A stretch of 64,000 nt of DNA from Monodelphis domestica (Eukaryota > Chordata > Mammalia > Didelphimorphia > Didelphidae), in NCBI RefSeq assembly GCF_027887165.1, contig NC_077227.1, positions 72,041,271 to 72,105,270 of the forward strand. The letters run 5' to 3'. The position numbers were made by a program, and so were the translations under genes. Shown piece by piece: positions 1 through 9,989 of this stretch. Below the pieces are notes generated by a model that saw only the letters and a program-made list of their open reading frames with translations, was not told where the DNA came from and made no database searches. Positions within the stretch are counted from its first letter, which is position 1. Each line of letters starts with the position of its first letter.

Positions 1-59
1 GAAAAAGGGAGAGAGATAAGGAAGAAAAAAGAAAGAATAAAGAAAGGAAGAAGGAAAAT
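1..59. repeat. Purine-rich low-complexity tract
   Basis: Almost pure A/G, rich in GAAA and GGAAG. It starts at the window edge, so the real tract may extend further left. Confidence 0.7.
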
Positions 60-235
60 GTATTAATGTGTTTGATACTATGCTTTGAATTATTTCTACA
101 AATATAAGTAAAACTGTTCTTGCCCTCAAGAAGTTCACATTTGGAGTGAAGACAAAACATAGAAGGGAGCTAAAGGTGGGTAGTGACTGAAACTAAAGGT
201 TGTGAGTCAGGTGGGTTGTGAGTGAAATATGGCTT
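60..235 (-). mobile_element. L2 LINE 3'-end fragment (old)
   Basis: Read on the minus strand, this resembles the L2 3' region. On the plus strand it has the usual order: a diverged 'tattaatgtgtttgatactatgc' type start shortened by decay, then 'cttgccctcaagaagttcac'. Strongly diverged and without coding capacity. The family is recognised by eye and the boundaries are approximate. Confidence 0.45.
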
Positions 236-261
236 CCTGAAATAATAATAATTATAATTAA

Positions 262-508
262 ATTACATAGTACCTAGCATATGGGCACTGTGCTAATTAC
301 TTTACAAATATTATCTCATTTGATCTTCAATCAACCATGGGAGACAAGTGCTATTATTGTCTCCATTTACAGATGAAGAAAGTGAGGCAACCAGAGGTTA
401 AATAGCATTCCTAAGTTGACAAAGTATGTGTCTGAGATTGAATTTTGTTTCAAGTCTTCCTCACTCCAAACCCAGCATTCTCTCCATTGAGTCACCACCA
501 AGCTTCCT
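262..508 (-). mobile_element. CORE-SINE (MIR/THER1-like), antisense
   Basis: The plus strand shows the reversed SINE in order: the 'gcactgtgctaattactttac' core region, 'tctccatttacagatgaag', a degraded 'gacaaagtatgtgtctgag' B-box side, then 'ccattgagtcaccacc'. This is the standard antisense layout of a tRNA-derived CORE-SINE. It is an ancient copy with many substitutions. Confidence 0.7.
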
Positions 509-509
509 G

Positions 510-1918
510 TCAAAATAACAATATATGAAGGCAGGCAGCATCAGCATCCTATAGGATATTCTTATGAAGCAGCAAATGAATCCCAAGGTAAAAGACGCCT
601 AGCTCCATGTCTTAGGTACAGTGAATAATCATTCATTGAACATTTATTGTGGTCAAAGTACTGAGCTAAACAGTGAGCATACAAAAAGAAAAGCCTAATT
701 GTCCTACCTCAAAGAACATCCACATTCTAATATGTAGGCATAAGAGTTACAAGTCAGGTAGAATGGCTCCATGTCCTTACTGTTCTGTGTCAAAGCAGAT
801 GGGAATTGTATCTTCTTTAGAGCTATTTTCATTAATAAAACCATATCTGTTTTTCCTGTGGAAGTAAGCGTTAGTGCAAAGAACTTCATTGTAGACAATT
901 TTCTTTTCCCAGTCTTCGAGAGTGATAACTACAAAGGGAAGCAGAAGCTGAGGTGTTCACAGTGGCAGGTGCCAAGATCTGCAGAAGAGCTTCTCCCTTT
1001 GAAGATGGCAGTAGGAGCAGGCTGGAAGAAGGGCTAGTTTGAGGAAGAAGATGTGCTGCCACTTCCAGTTTTTTTCTTAGACTTACAAGTCTGTCCAAGG
1101 CAATGGGCACTGGGGGTGGCAGGGATGGCAGGCACCTTTTACACAGAGGTTGTTTCCCTGGATGATAAATATTCTCATAGTTTCATTTTGTTTTCAACTC
1201 TCTTTGTGTGAAGGACATTGCTCTGGGGACCCTTAACAAATTCCATTCCTATGGAATTAAATATTACTTAAAAACACACCACACCCTTGGGTTTGGCCAT
1301 AGTCTCCTTTCTGTTTTTTTCTCCTGACTTGGCACTCAAAGTGACGATGGAGCTTTGTAGTCCATATAATGACAGCATAAGTCCTTCTTTTTCTTTCCTA
1401 TTGTGTATCTGGTGTCAGTGGAGGTTGGGAGCATGACAGGGAATGCAGCAGCCCAATTGTTTAACAACCCTCCAAGACACTAGACAGTTGGTTGCTCTAA
1501 TAACTCCACTGTTAAACTAGAGGAGCCAGTTGAGGTAGCCCATCAGTTCAAGAATCATTTTGGTGTCTTTGCAAAGTTTAGTTCAATGCACTTGAAAAAT
1601 GCTGTTATCTACAGAAGAATCCCTATATTTTTAGTTCCCATAGTCTTCATTATGGATGGCCAGTCAGAGAGGAACTTCCTTAGTTTGACCAACTCTAAGA
1701 CTACTTCATAACCTTGTCTCCCGAAGTTTGTGACTGTGACTAAGGAACCTTTACCATAGGTCCCTAGAGTTTCTTGGAGGAGATGGCCAATGGGGAGGGG
1801 CTGTGGCTTTCATTTTAGCTTCCTCACCTGCCTCAGAAGAATGTGATTAATAATGGAGATTGATAATGTGACTCTCATAGTCTGTCACCATCCCACCACT
1901 CAAGTGAGAAGAGAAAAA
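510..1918. other. No recognisable feature (unique DNA)
   Basis: About 1.4 kb with no repeat family I recognise and no protein-like reading frame. The short open frames near 673-1110 lie on both strands and have no domain-like composition. Confidence 0.5.
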
Positions 1919-1919
1919 G

Positions 1920-2050
1920 TAGCTTTTCTTGAGGCAAGTAATTGCATGTCTATAAGATTCAGTTTCCTCCTTTATAAAATGAGGAGATAAGGTGGACAAG
2001 ATAACCTCTGAAATCTCTTTTAAGCTTTAAATTGATTATACCATGAGTCT
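1920..2050 (+). mobile_element. CORE-SINE 3' part, sense
   Basis: Shows 'cagtttcctcctttataaaatgagg', shortened here by decay, followed by the 'agataacctctgaaatctc' tail typical of old mammalian CORE-SINEs. The tRNA-related head is missing. Confidence 0.55.
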
Positions 2051-2166
2051 ATAAAATTAAATAAATTATCTTTCCCAAATAGGAGTGCCTACAACATGAA
2101 TAAAGTGTTTTAAAAGGTTAGAAATAACCCACATAATCATATCATCTTACTTATACACATTTCCTT

Positions 2167-2350
2167 GGGACCTCGATGGCACAGTGTACAGAACACCAGG
2201 CCTATAATTGGGGAGACCAAAGTTCAAATCCAGCCTCAGACATTTCCTAGCTGTGTGATCTTGGGCAAGTTACTAATCTCTGTTTGCCTCAATTTTCTCA
2301 GGTTTAAAATGAACTGGAGAAAGAAATTTCAAACCATTCCAGTATATTTG
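2167..2350 (+). mobile_element. MAR1-type SINE, truncated at 3' end
   Basis: Begins with 'gggacctcgatggcacagtg'. It continues through a B-box-like 'agttcaaatcc', 'ctagctgtgtgatcttgggc', 'tgtttgcctcaattttctc' and 'ctggagaaagaaatttcaaa'. The RTE-like 3' tail expected of MAR1 is absent, and the copy runs straight into a (GA)n tract. Confidence 0.75.
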
Positions 2351-2416
2351 TGAGAGAGAAAGAAACAGAGAGAAAGAGACAGAGGCAGAGATAGACAGAC
2401 AGACAGAAAGAGAGAG

Positions 2417-2469
<53 letters not shown>
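2351..2469. repeat. (GA)n microsatellite with impure 5' half
   Basis: The first half mixes GAGA, GACA and GAAA units; from about 2413 it is nearly pure GA. It sits exactly where the MAR1 tail should be, so it may have grown from the A-rich SINE tail. Confidence 0.9.
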
Positions 2470-2474
<5 letters not shown>

Positions 2475-2984
2475 TTACTCCTGCCCTCAAGGCACTTACT
2501 TTCTACTCAAGGTTTATGAATGAAAAATTATTTAAGTGTCTATTTCAATTAAACAGACCAAGTTCTGTCACTGTCTCTGTCTTAACACACAAGTAAGAAA
2601 TTGGTGGCCAAGGAGCAGTATTTTAGTCTGGGAATTCACAAGGATGGTGGGTGAAGGATTCCTAGGAATACTGGTAGAATGACATTCCCTCAATTAGTAA
2701 TGGCAAGATGGATTTGACTATGGTCAAGAACTAGAAAGTAGAAACAAGGTTAGGAGGAGCAGCTAGTAAAAAAATAATAATTATTATAATAATTTAATTT
2801 TTTAATTAGAAAAGGAGAAGGGGAAGCTAGTGAGTAAAAAAACAAGTTAAATGGTAGGACCTGGCATGAGAATTATAGAGTAAAAGAGTTTAATCCTCAG
2901 GGTATGTTTTTTGCAGAAAGAAAATCAGAATGAACACAAGTAATTAAAATTCGAGGTAAATAGAAGAAGGGATATTGCAGAAAT
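2470..2984. other. No recognisable feature
   Basis: Unique-looking DNA with a short A/T-only patch near 2769-2806. I see no repeat family and no coding signal. Confidence 0.5.
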
Positions 2985-2998
2985 CAAGGATGTTTTTT

Positions 2999-3180
2999 CT
3001 TTAAACCCTTACCTTCTGTCTTGGAGTCAATACTGTGTATTGGCTCCAAGGCAGAAGAGTGGTAAGGGCTAGGCAATGGGGGTCAAGTGACTTGCCCAGG
3101 GTCACACAGCTGGGAAGTGTCTGAGGCCAGATTTGAACCTAGGCCTGACTCTCAATCCACTGAGCCACCCAGCTGCCCCC
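2999..3180 (-). mobile_element. SINE1_MD-type SINE, antisense, with target-site repeats
   Basis: The reverse complement reads 'ggcagctgggtggctcagtg', the tRNA-like head with its 'ggttcaaatctggcctcag' B-box side, 'gtgaccctgggcaagtcac', and the 'ccttaccactcttctgcc' tail. Flanking CAAGGAT lies at 2985-2991 and again at 3181-3187. The first copy is followed by a T-run, the complement of the A-tail. This is a clean L1-style insertion. Confidence 0.9.
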
Positions 3181-3930
3181 CAAGGATTTTTTAATGGAGG
3201 AGGAGACATCTGAGTTGAGACTTGGTGGAAAATTATATAAATATGAGGTATTTTTAAAAATGTGACTTGACCCTGTGATTTGATTGACTTTATCAGGTCC
3301 ATCTTCATAACCCCTTCTGTGCCTGGAAATTTTTGTTTATTAGCAACACAATATCACCACTCCTATCACTCATGCTCCCAATAAATAGGACTATCTCTGC
3401 CCCTAATGCTATACCACCAGAGCCTAGCAAGAGGATTCCTTCCTGTGGGTATCATAAAGCCATAGATGCACACAGGAGTGGAGGCATCAGTCTACAACCT
3501 AGAAAACCAGGGTCATGGACACAAGACCTCAGGGTCTTGGTCCATGGGAGCAATGGCTTCTGGCCCATCGCTGGGTGGGAAGGTTATAACTGTCAGACAG
3601 AATGAGAGGGAGGATCTCTTTAAGTCCATCCATTTGAACTCTGCTGTCAGGGAGCCATCCAAGCCAGTCATATGCCAGAAAATGTTAACATCATGGCATT
3701 TGCTTTCCAACTAATAGGCTAACAGACATCCTGTTGGGATGGATAAACCCAGCCAACTACAGTGAAACCTCAATTAGCTGAAATCAGATGGTCTGGAAGT
3801 TATCATTTCCCCCAATTTATAGGATAATAATAGCATTCTGTGTTCATAACACATTTCCCTCCTGAAGAATTCCAAACACTTTATGGAGTTTATTTCATCT
3901 GCTCTCATTAAGCTATCCCAGCCTACACAA
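3181..3930. other. Unique DNA, no recognised family
   Basis: The segment includes a 90-codon open frame at 3333-3605 with overlapping frames on both strands. Composition and overlap argue against coding. No repeat was recognised. Confidence 0.45.
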
Positions 3931-3934
3931 AGAG

Positions 3935-4130
3935 AGGAGGTATGGTGTGCTGGGAAAAGCGCTGGATTGGGGGTTTTAGGACCTGGATTAAAATCCACTC
4001 TTCTATGACCTACCTGTTGGCTCTTGGGTACTTCATTGAACTTCTCTGGGCCTCTATTTTCCCATGATATAAATGCAGAATGCAAAATGAGAGGCGTGGA
4101 CTAGTCACCAGATTATTTTTAAATTGATTT
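3935..4130 (+). mobile_element. MIR-like SINE, sense
   Basis: A tRNA-like head ('ggtatggtgtgctgggaaaa') is followed by 'ttgggtacttcattgaactt', 'ctgggcctctattttccc' and 'gtggactagtcaccagat'. This order matches a degraded MIR/CORE-SINE. Confidence 0.6.
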
Positions 4131-4179
4131 AGAATTTTGTTTCTAAGGATACAAACTCTTTATTTTATTCTTTGTAATT

Positions 4180-4450
4180 GTAGGACAAGGACTCGGCAAA
4201 GAAGAACAATCATAGGAGCATGGGGCTTACAGTCCTGCACAAATATTATCGCCTTTGATCCTCCCAACAATCCTAGGAGATGGGTGCTACTGTTGTCCCC
4301 ATTTTACAACTGAGAAAATTGAGGCATCCGGCAGAGGTTAAGTTACTTGCACAGAGGACACAGGTAGTAGATGTTGGAGGCCATGACTGAGCTCCAGTCT
4401 TCATCACTATAGACCCAGCAGCCTAGCCACTGTCCCACCTGTCTGCCTTA
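4180..4450 (-). mobile_element. CORE-SINE (MIR-like), antisense
   Basis: Contains 'attatcgcctttgatcctc', 'ccccattttacaactgag', 'gaggttaagttacttgcac' and an end like 'cagcctagccactgtccc', which is the reversed order of a MIR-type element. Confidence 0.7.
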
Positions 4451-4559
4451 CGTATATCCTTAATAAATGCGTTTTGCTTGATTGAGCCGGTGGACTTGCT
4501 TGTCTTTGGAATGATACAACAGCCTAGTTTTTAATCACCTTATGACATCTCAGGAGACA

Positions 4560-4715
4560 GAAACAGAAATGAGGGGAACTTCCATGCTTGGACAGACAGA
4601 CAAGAGTTTAGGCAGGCTTCGGGAGAATGTAGAGGACCGAAGGGCCTGGCAGGGATTGGTCTATAAGGTCACAGAGTGAGACGCAACCAAATAACTGCAC
4701 AAGAACAATCCACGC
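4560..4715 (+). mobile_element. RTE (BovB-like) LINE 3' end
   Basis: The stretch 'ggcctggcagggattggtct' is followed by 'aaggtcacagagtgagacgc' and an AAC-rich end. It resembles the last codons and tail of RTE/BovB elements, the same tail that MAR1 SINEs carry. Here it is preceded by RTE-like coding sequence instead of a SINE body, so I call it RTE. The 5' boundary is uncertain. Confidence 0.6.
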
Positions 4716-4914
4716 TGCCTGGAAGCAATGCAGCCATTGGGAGACAGTGGTCATGCCATTTTAGAGCTATCCAAGGACAGGAATACTGAATATGATCTAA
4801 CAAGCATCCTTGACTTTGTAGAAGATGTTTCAAAAGCCAAGAGGAAAAAGGAAGAGTATGATTCCATTCAATATGAATCAACAAGAATTTTTCAAATGAT
4901 TATTCTATATGTTA

Positions 4915-5460
4915 AAAACGGGAACATTATTATTATTAAATTTTATCTTATATACAATATCAAATATTATCAAATATTATTTATTATTATATATAATAAT
5001 ATAAAACATAATATTAAATGTTATATTTTCATGTGTAATAATATAAAACATAATAATATTAAATTTATTCTATTATCATATGTAATAATAGAAAGCATAA
5101 TAGTAAATATTATTCTATTATCATATGCAATAATATAAAACAATATTAAATATTATATTGCCATATGTCATAATATAAAAATAATAAAAATAATATAATA
5201 TTATAATATAATTATAATATAATTATATAAATGTATTTATATATATAATTATATGTAATATAATTATAATATAATAATATAATGTAATAATATAAAGCAT
5301 AATATTAAATTTTATTCTATTATCTGTAATCATATAAAACATAATGTTAAATTTTATTTTATTATCATATGTAATCATATAAAACATAATGTTAAATTTT
5401 ATTTTATTATCATATGTAATCATATAAAACATAATGTTATTATGTTATTATTATTAAAAA
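4915..5460. repeat. AT-rich minisatellite, ~45-bp unit
   Basis: Nearly all A/T. A landmark like CATATGTAAT recurs at about 5030, 5077, 5122 and 5162, is degenerate at about 5323, and recurs at 5366 and 5411, giving mostly 45-bp spacing. The last two units are almost identical; earlier ones are diverged, and the middle (about 5170-5285) is irregular AT. The unit equals 15 codons, so a minus-strand frame stays open across several units. That is a by-product of the period and not evidence of a gene. Confidence 0.85.
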
Positions 5461-5464
5461 CAAA

Positions 5465-6020
5465 AAATGCTTTTGTCCTGAGCATATGAGGGAAAAAGAG
5501 TCACTGTCCTTAAAAAAGCTTACATTTTATTGAGAGGTTACAATGTGCACACAGACAAGAAAAAACAAATAGATATCCTTTCAGGAATAGGAGAACACTT
5601 ATGGGGAGGGAAGGAAGGGAGACCAAGAAAGACCTCATGTAGGAAGTTAGCTGCAGAACAGAATTCTAAAGACAGCTAAGGAATTTTAAGAGGAAAAAAT
5701 TAGGATTGAATAAATATCAGGCCTGGGAGATATCTTGTACAAAGACACTGAAGCAGGGGATTAAAGCTGTTGGTGCAAAATAGCAAGGCTGAATGCATGT
5801 GAAGCATATAAGAGGAAGCAATCCAAAAAAGGCTGGAAAGGTTGGTTGGAATCAGATTGGGCAGGGCTTTCAATTCCTCTGAGAGGAGTTCTCATTTTAT
5901 TGTAGAGTCATATGGGGAGCCATTGGAGATTTTGGGGCAGGGTTGTGATATGGTCCAATCCAGGCTCAAATTATGAAAAGTAAAATGGATTGTGATGGTT
6001 GGGTGACTCTCAGAAATGAA
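5465..6020 (-). mobile_element. L2 LINE, 3' UTR and end of RT ORF, antisense
   Basis: The plus strand follows the reversed L2 order: 'aaaaaagcttacattttat', 'gcagggctttcaattcctc', 'ggggagccattggagatttt' and 'gggttgtgatatggtccaat'. Translated on the minus strand, this part of L2 encodes the C-terminal side of the reverse transcriptase. It is heavily mutated. Confidence 0.7.
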
Positions 6021-6984
6021 ATTATAATAGCATAGCAATGGATTACTCCAAAGAAAGAGAAAATGAGTTGGCATTCAAAAAGACCAAGTTGGCTTCATGG
6101 GAAGTTCACTGATAAGCTCAGATTTCTAAAGGATGCACGAAAAGGATAAAATCAGATTCATGGGTCCCAGAAAGAAATGCAAGGGTGGCATGGCCTGTTT
6201 GAAATGCAAAAGGCCTAAATGAGCTCAAGTTGTGATACATACTAGGGATGATACAAAGAACTTTTTAATTAGGCTGAGCACAAGAAGCAGTCCAAGGAAA
6301 AGATGGATCCACTGTGTGGGAAGAATGATGTAATATTTACAGATGCTAGAAAATAGAATGATTCAATTCCAAATTTGTTTCTATCTTTTCAATTAGGAAA
6401 AGCTAGATCTAGCCTGAAAAAGGTAGAACAGGAATGGTTTGGAGAGCAATAAAGTTAGCTTTTTAAACCCTAAAATGTTATGTAAATGTGTTGCTGTTTT
6501 TGTCATAATTGCTATTATTATAATAAGAAAGCTCCTACCTTCTCCCAAAGAGTTTGTCTCCTGGCCCAGAATAATTATACCCTAGGAGACTGAAAAGACT
6601 TGCAGATGCAGTTTTTGTATCTTTGTCAGTGATCGGGAAATCACACAGTGCAGGAGGGTGCCAAAACACTGAAGACAGGCAAATGCTACCTGAGGGAAAG
6701 GGGGGGGATGGCGAATTCAGGAAACTATAAACCAGCAAACTTGACATTAATCACTGGAACATTCCACAATGAATCATGAAATGGACGGTTTGCAAGCATT
6801 TGGAAAGGGAAGCAGCGATCACTGGGAGCCAACTTGAGTTCACTAAAAAACAAAACATGCCAGATAGAGATTATTTCTTCATTTAATGGTCACTAGACAG
6901 GTAGAAAAAGGAAATGCTGAAAACATATTTTATTTTGATTTCAATAAAGCTTTGGACAAGTTATAAGGAATACATATCTTTGTA

Positions 6985-7200
6985 TGTGAAAGACAGCATG
7001 ATGAAGTAGAGAAAAGGCTGCCTTGGAGGCAGGGAGTCATGGGGCAAAGTCTTAGTCTTCATATATGTTCGCTGCCAGATGGCGGTAAGTCACAACCTCT
7101 CAATGTCTCCAGGCGGTTCTATACCACTGGAAAGTACCGATAAGTCATCGATCTGCATTAGGGAAGGAAGTTTCCACTCTACATCAGGAACCGTACACAC
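6985..7200 (+). mobile_element. tRNA-derived SINE inside the L3/CR1 copy
   Basis: Follows the SINE order 'gacagcatgatgaagtagag', 'ggtaagtcacaacctctc' and 'ccgataagtcatcgatctgc', then 'gggaaggaagtttccac'. The L3/CR1 sequence resumes straight after it, so it inserted into the LINE. The same tail type occurs at 60213-60290. Confidence 0.6.
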
Positions 7201-7654
7201 TGATGAAAGCAAAGGCTTGGACCAATGAACACACATACATACTGAACAAGATGGAGAGAGAGATGGGAGTCAGAAGACAGATTAATAACTCTTGGCACAA
7301 TTTGACCCAAAGAATGTTGATGAATGCATCAGCGATAAGCTGGAGGGCATTGTATGTTCAATCCCTAGCTCATTCAATGTCTGTCATCACCTATTTGGAT
7401 AAAGACATAGATGTCATATTTATCAAATTTGAAGATGGCACAAAGCTGGAAAGGAAAACTAATTCATTGGATGACTGAATTTGGCCCCAAAATTATCTTT
7501 GTAGCCTAGGATGAGAAGTCAAATGTAACAAGATGAAATTTAATAGGATCAGATGTAAATATCTATACTTAAATGTTTTTAATTAGTTGAACAAGGTAAA
7601 GACATAACTTAGATAGATCATTGATATGAAAATAATTTAGGCATTTTAGAAACC

Positions 7655-7740
7655 CTTTACCATCTTTCTTAGAATTGATATTGTGTCTCCAGTCCTGGTT
7701 CTCTATCCACTGAGTCACCTCATTTCCCCAAAGAGTTTTT
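7655..7740 (-). mobile_element. SINE1_MD-type SINE, antisense, internally deleted
   Basis: Shows the reversed tail ('aaaccctttaccatctttc') joined to the reversed head ('ctatccactgagtcacctc'), with the middle missing. It interrupts the 3' end of the L3/CR1 copy. Confidence 0.65.
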
Positions 7741-8099
7741 TTTTTAATTATAACTAAATGGATTTAGCCCTAGAATAAAGAAAATATCTCAACAATTTAG
7801 AGCTGTCTTAAAATGAAATAGGTTGCCTTTTGTGTTATTAAGTTTCTCAACACTGGGGATGGTGAACTAGTAGAATCTGATTAGGAATCTTATGGAAGGA
7901 ATTTATGCATCAGGAAGAGACTGGAATAGATGACTTTCCATGACTCTGTGTGTGTATGTGTGCATTCTTCATTGTATTCTTCATTTTTTCTTAGCTTAGT
8001 CTTCCTGAGTGTATTATAGACTTCTTAAGGACAAGGACCATATTTTCAATTTTTCTATTATAATTCAGGTTGTAGATTTAGAGTCAAAAGGGGGAAGAG

Positions 8100-8315
8100 A
8101 AGTGAATAAGCATTTATTATGTGCCAAGAACTGTACAAAGTACATTTAGATATTACCTCATTTGCTCCTCATAACAAGCCTGGCTGTTATTATCCCCAGA
8201 AAAGTTAAATGGCTTGCTTAGGATCACACAGCTAGTGAGGTGAGCTATGAACTCAGGTTGTCTTGACCCTGAGTCCAATGCCCTGTCCATTGCATGGCAT
8301 AGCCCCAGTCAAAGT
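8100..8315 (-). mobile_element. CORE-SINE (MIR-like), antisense
   Basis: Contains 'agcatttattatgtgccaag', 'ttacctcatttgctcctcat', 'ggatcacacagctagtgagg' and 'aatgccctgtccattgc', the reversed CORE-SINE order over nearly its full length. Confidence 0.8.
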
Positions 8316-9040
8316 TGTTGCTATAAGGAGCAATTGCTGGCACCATAAATGTGTTTTGGGGGAACAAACAAATTCAACTTTTGAAAGTCAAGTTAAGATT
8401 GAGGGAATATAAGAAGTATCTCAGACTTCAGGATAAATGACCTTTTGAGAACAAAATTCCCTGGTTCATTCCAGCCTGAGGTAAAGAGACAAGTTTTCCA
8501 GGATGCCAGCTCTTAAGAAAGGAAATCCCTGATTGAATCTAGACTGAAATGGTCACCAGTCAAGTTAAGAGAGAGATGCCAGACAAAATAACTGGAGGCC
8601 TAGAGCAATATGCCATCTGTAACTTTTTCTTTAAATATTCTCTAAATATGATCTCTTGGAGAAGGACCCTGATTTTCCCCAATACCTAATTATATCTCTA
8701 CTTTTGGGGGAGATGTGTAAAGATTAGTTAAACTTCCAGACCATTCCTTTTTCTTTCTCCATTTTTTATTTATGCTAAATGTATATAGCTACTGTTGGAA
8801 TCCTCTCCTTCCTCTTTCACAGAGTTGGTTTAGAAGAAAGGGTAAGGTCTAGGGGTATTAGTGTCTTAAGAAATGTTATAGTCAGCCTAGATTGGGGGCT
8901 TAAAAAACAACTTCAACTAAGTACCTGGCAAAGAATGGATGATTTGAATAATTCTACCCAATCAAATTCTACCTAAAAATTTCATACCCTAAGCAAAGAG
9001 AGAGATAAATCCCTAGATCTCTGATTTTATTGGTATTAAG
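8316..9040. other. No recognisable feature
   Basis: About 0.7 kb without a recognised repeat or convincing reading frame. Confidence 0.45.
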
Positions 9041-9044
9041 TATT

Positions 9045-9215
9045 CCCAGTTGAGGAAACTCCTTCTACCAGTGGGAGCCTGCACTCTACAACTGAGAACA
9101 TTGACAGAAAATGTGACTTGCCCAGAATCACATAGCCAGTATGTGGTAGAGGTAGAATTGAACCCAGATGTTCATTGCTTCTGAGCCAACTTTCTATCAA
9201 CTATGCCATAGCTGA
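9045..9215 (-). mobile_element. MIR-like SINE, antisense
   Basis: Marked by 'gtgacttgcccagaatcaca', 'agaattgaacccagatg' and 'ctatcaactatgcc', the reversed tRNA-like half of a MIR-type element. Confidence 0.6.
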
Positions 9216-9635
9216 AGTAAATGAGGAACAATGAGGGAGACAACAGCTTCTTATCCAATAAGATATATTCCCACAGAGGAAGGAAAATCATCCTGATGTC
9301 AAAGGGGGAAGGACAGGTGACTTTTGGTCACTGAGCCTGAGTTTATGATTGTGAAATTAAAACAAGAGAAGCAAACCCTCCTCTGGTGATGACCCTAAAC
9401 CTCAAACAGACAAGTTTATTCTCTAGCCCAGTCCTCCATCATAGAGTTGTGATGGGCTAAGTGTAGTACTGTTATTCCCATAAGACAAGGAGAGCTCCAA
9501 AAGTCTATATAAAGCATTGTTATATGGAAATAATGCTCCAAACTTCTTTCATTCCTTCTTCTGCTTGAGAGGGAGCTCTGAAAATTTATTTTCTTGTTGT
9601 CATGTCTGAAAATAGGCACCACTTTCATATCTATA
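9216..9635. other. No recognisable feature
   Basis: Unique-looking DNA. A 79-codon minus frame here has no family resemblance that I can see. Confidence 0.4.
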
Positions 9636-9639
9636 GTTA

Positions 9640-9790
9640 GGAGGGACCTTAGCAATCATTGAATTGAACCCCTTCATTTTACAGGTGAGTTAACAAAGGC
9701 TAAGAGAAATTAAGTCAAACCAAGGTCAAACAGATAATAAATCATGGAGGCTTACTTTGGACTTTGAGGGATTCACACTTATTTAAAGAT
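9640..9790 (-). mobile_element. MIR-like SINE, antisense
   Basis: 'gggaccttagcaatcattg' is followed by 'ccttcattttacaggtgag' and 'aattaagtcaaaccaaggtc', the usual reversed MIR-type order. Confidence 0.65.
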
Positions 9791-9989
9791 TTCTATTGTC
9801 TTCCTCCTTCTTTCAATAAAGTTTCCCTTGCTTCCCATGCCAATTTTAAAGGAGTTAGGCCCCCAGGAAAGAAATGTACCCTAATGGGGAGGATTCTTAT
9901 CTCTCTGTTGGTGCTTTAAAATAGAGCTCCAACTGCCTTGTCCCAGTTATGTCTTTAATATAGAAATAATATTCATAGATTTCCTTGGA

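Larger units (their letters stand above)
6110..7960 (+). mobile_element. L3/CR1-type LINE, sense, interrupted by two SINEs
   Basis: The body starts near 'gattcatgggtcccagaaag'. It includes an RT region that reads GNYKPANLTLITG, then LEREAAITG, and a later block LDKDIDVIFIKFEDGTKL at about 7397-7450. CR1/L3 elements normally have FADD at this catalytic site. Here the codons at 7428-7439 read FEDG, so the motif is lost. The 3' end near 7745-7960 has the family's 'ggaatagatgactttccatg' type finish. Foreign blocks at about 6985-7200 and 7655-7740 are SINEs that came in later. Confidence 0.7.

Noticed and set aside
4728-5432. Open frames with 15-residue repeats
   Set aside because: The AT minisatellite has a 45-base unit, so frames stay open by arithmetic.
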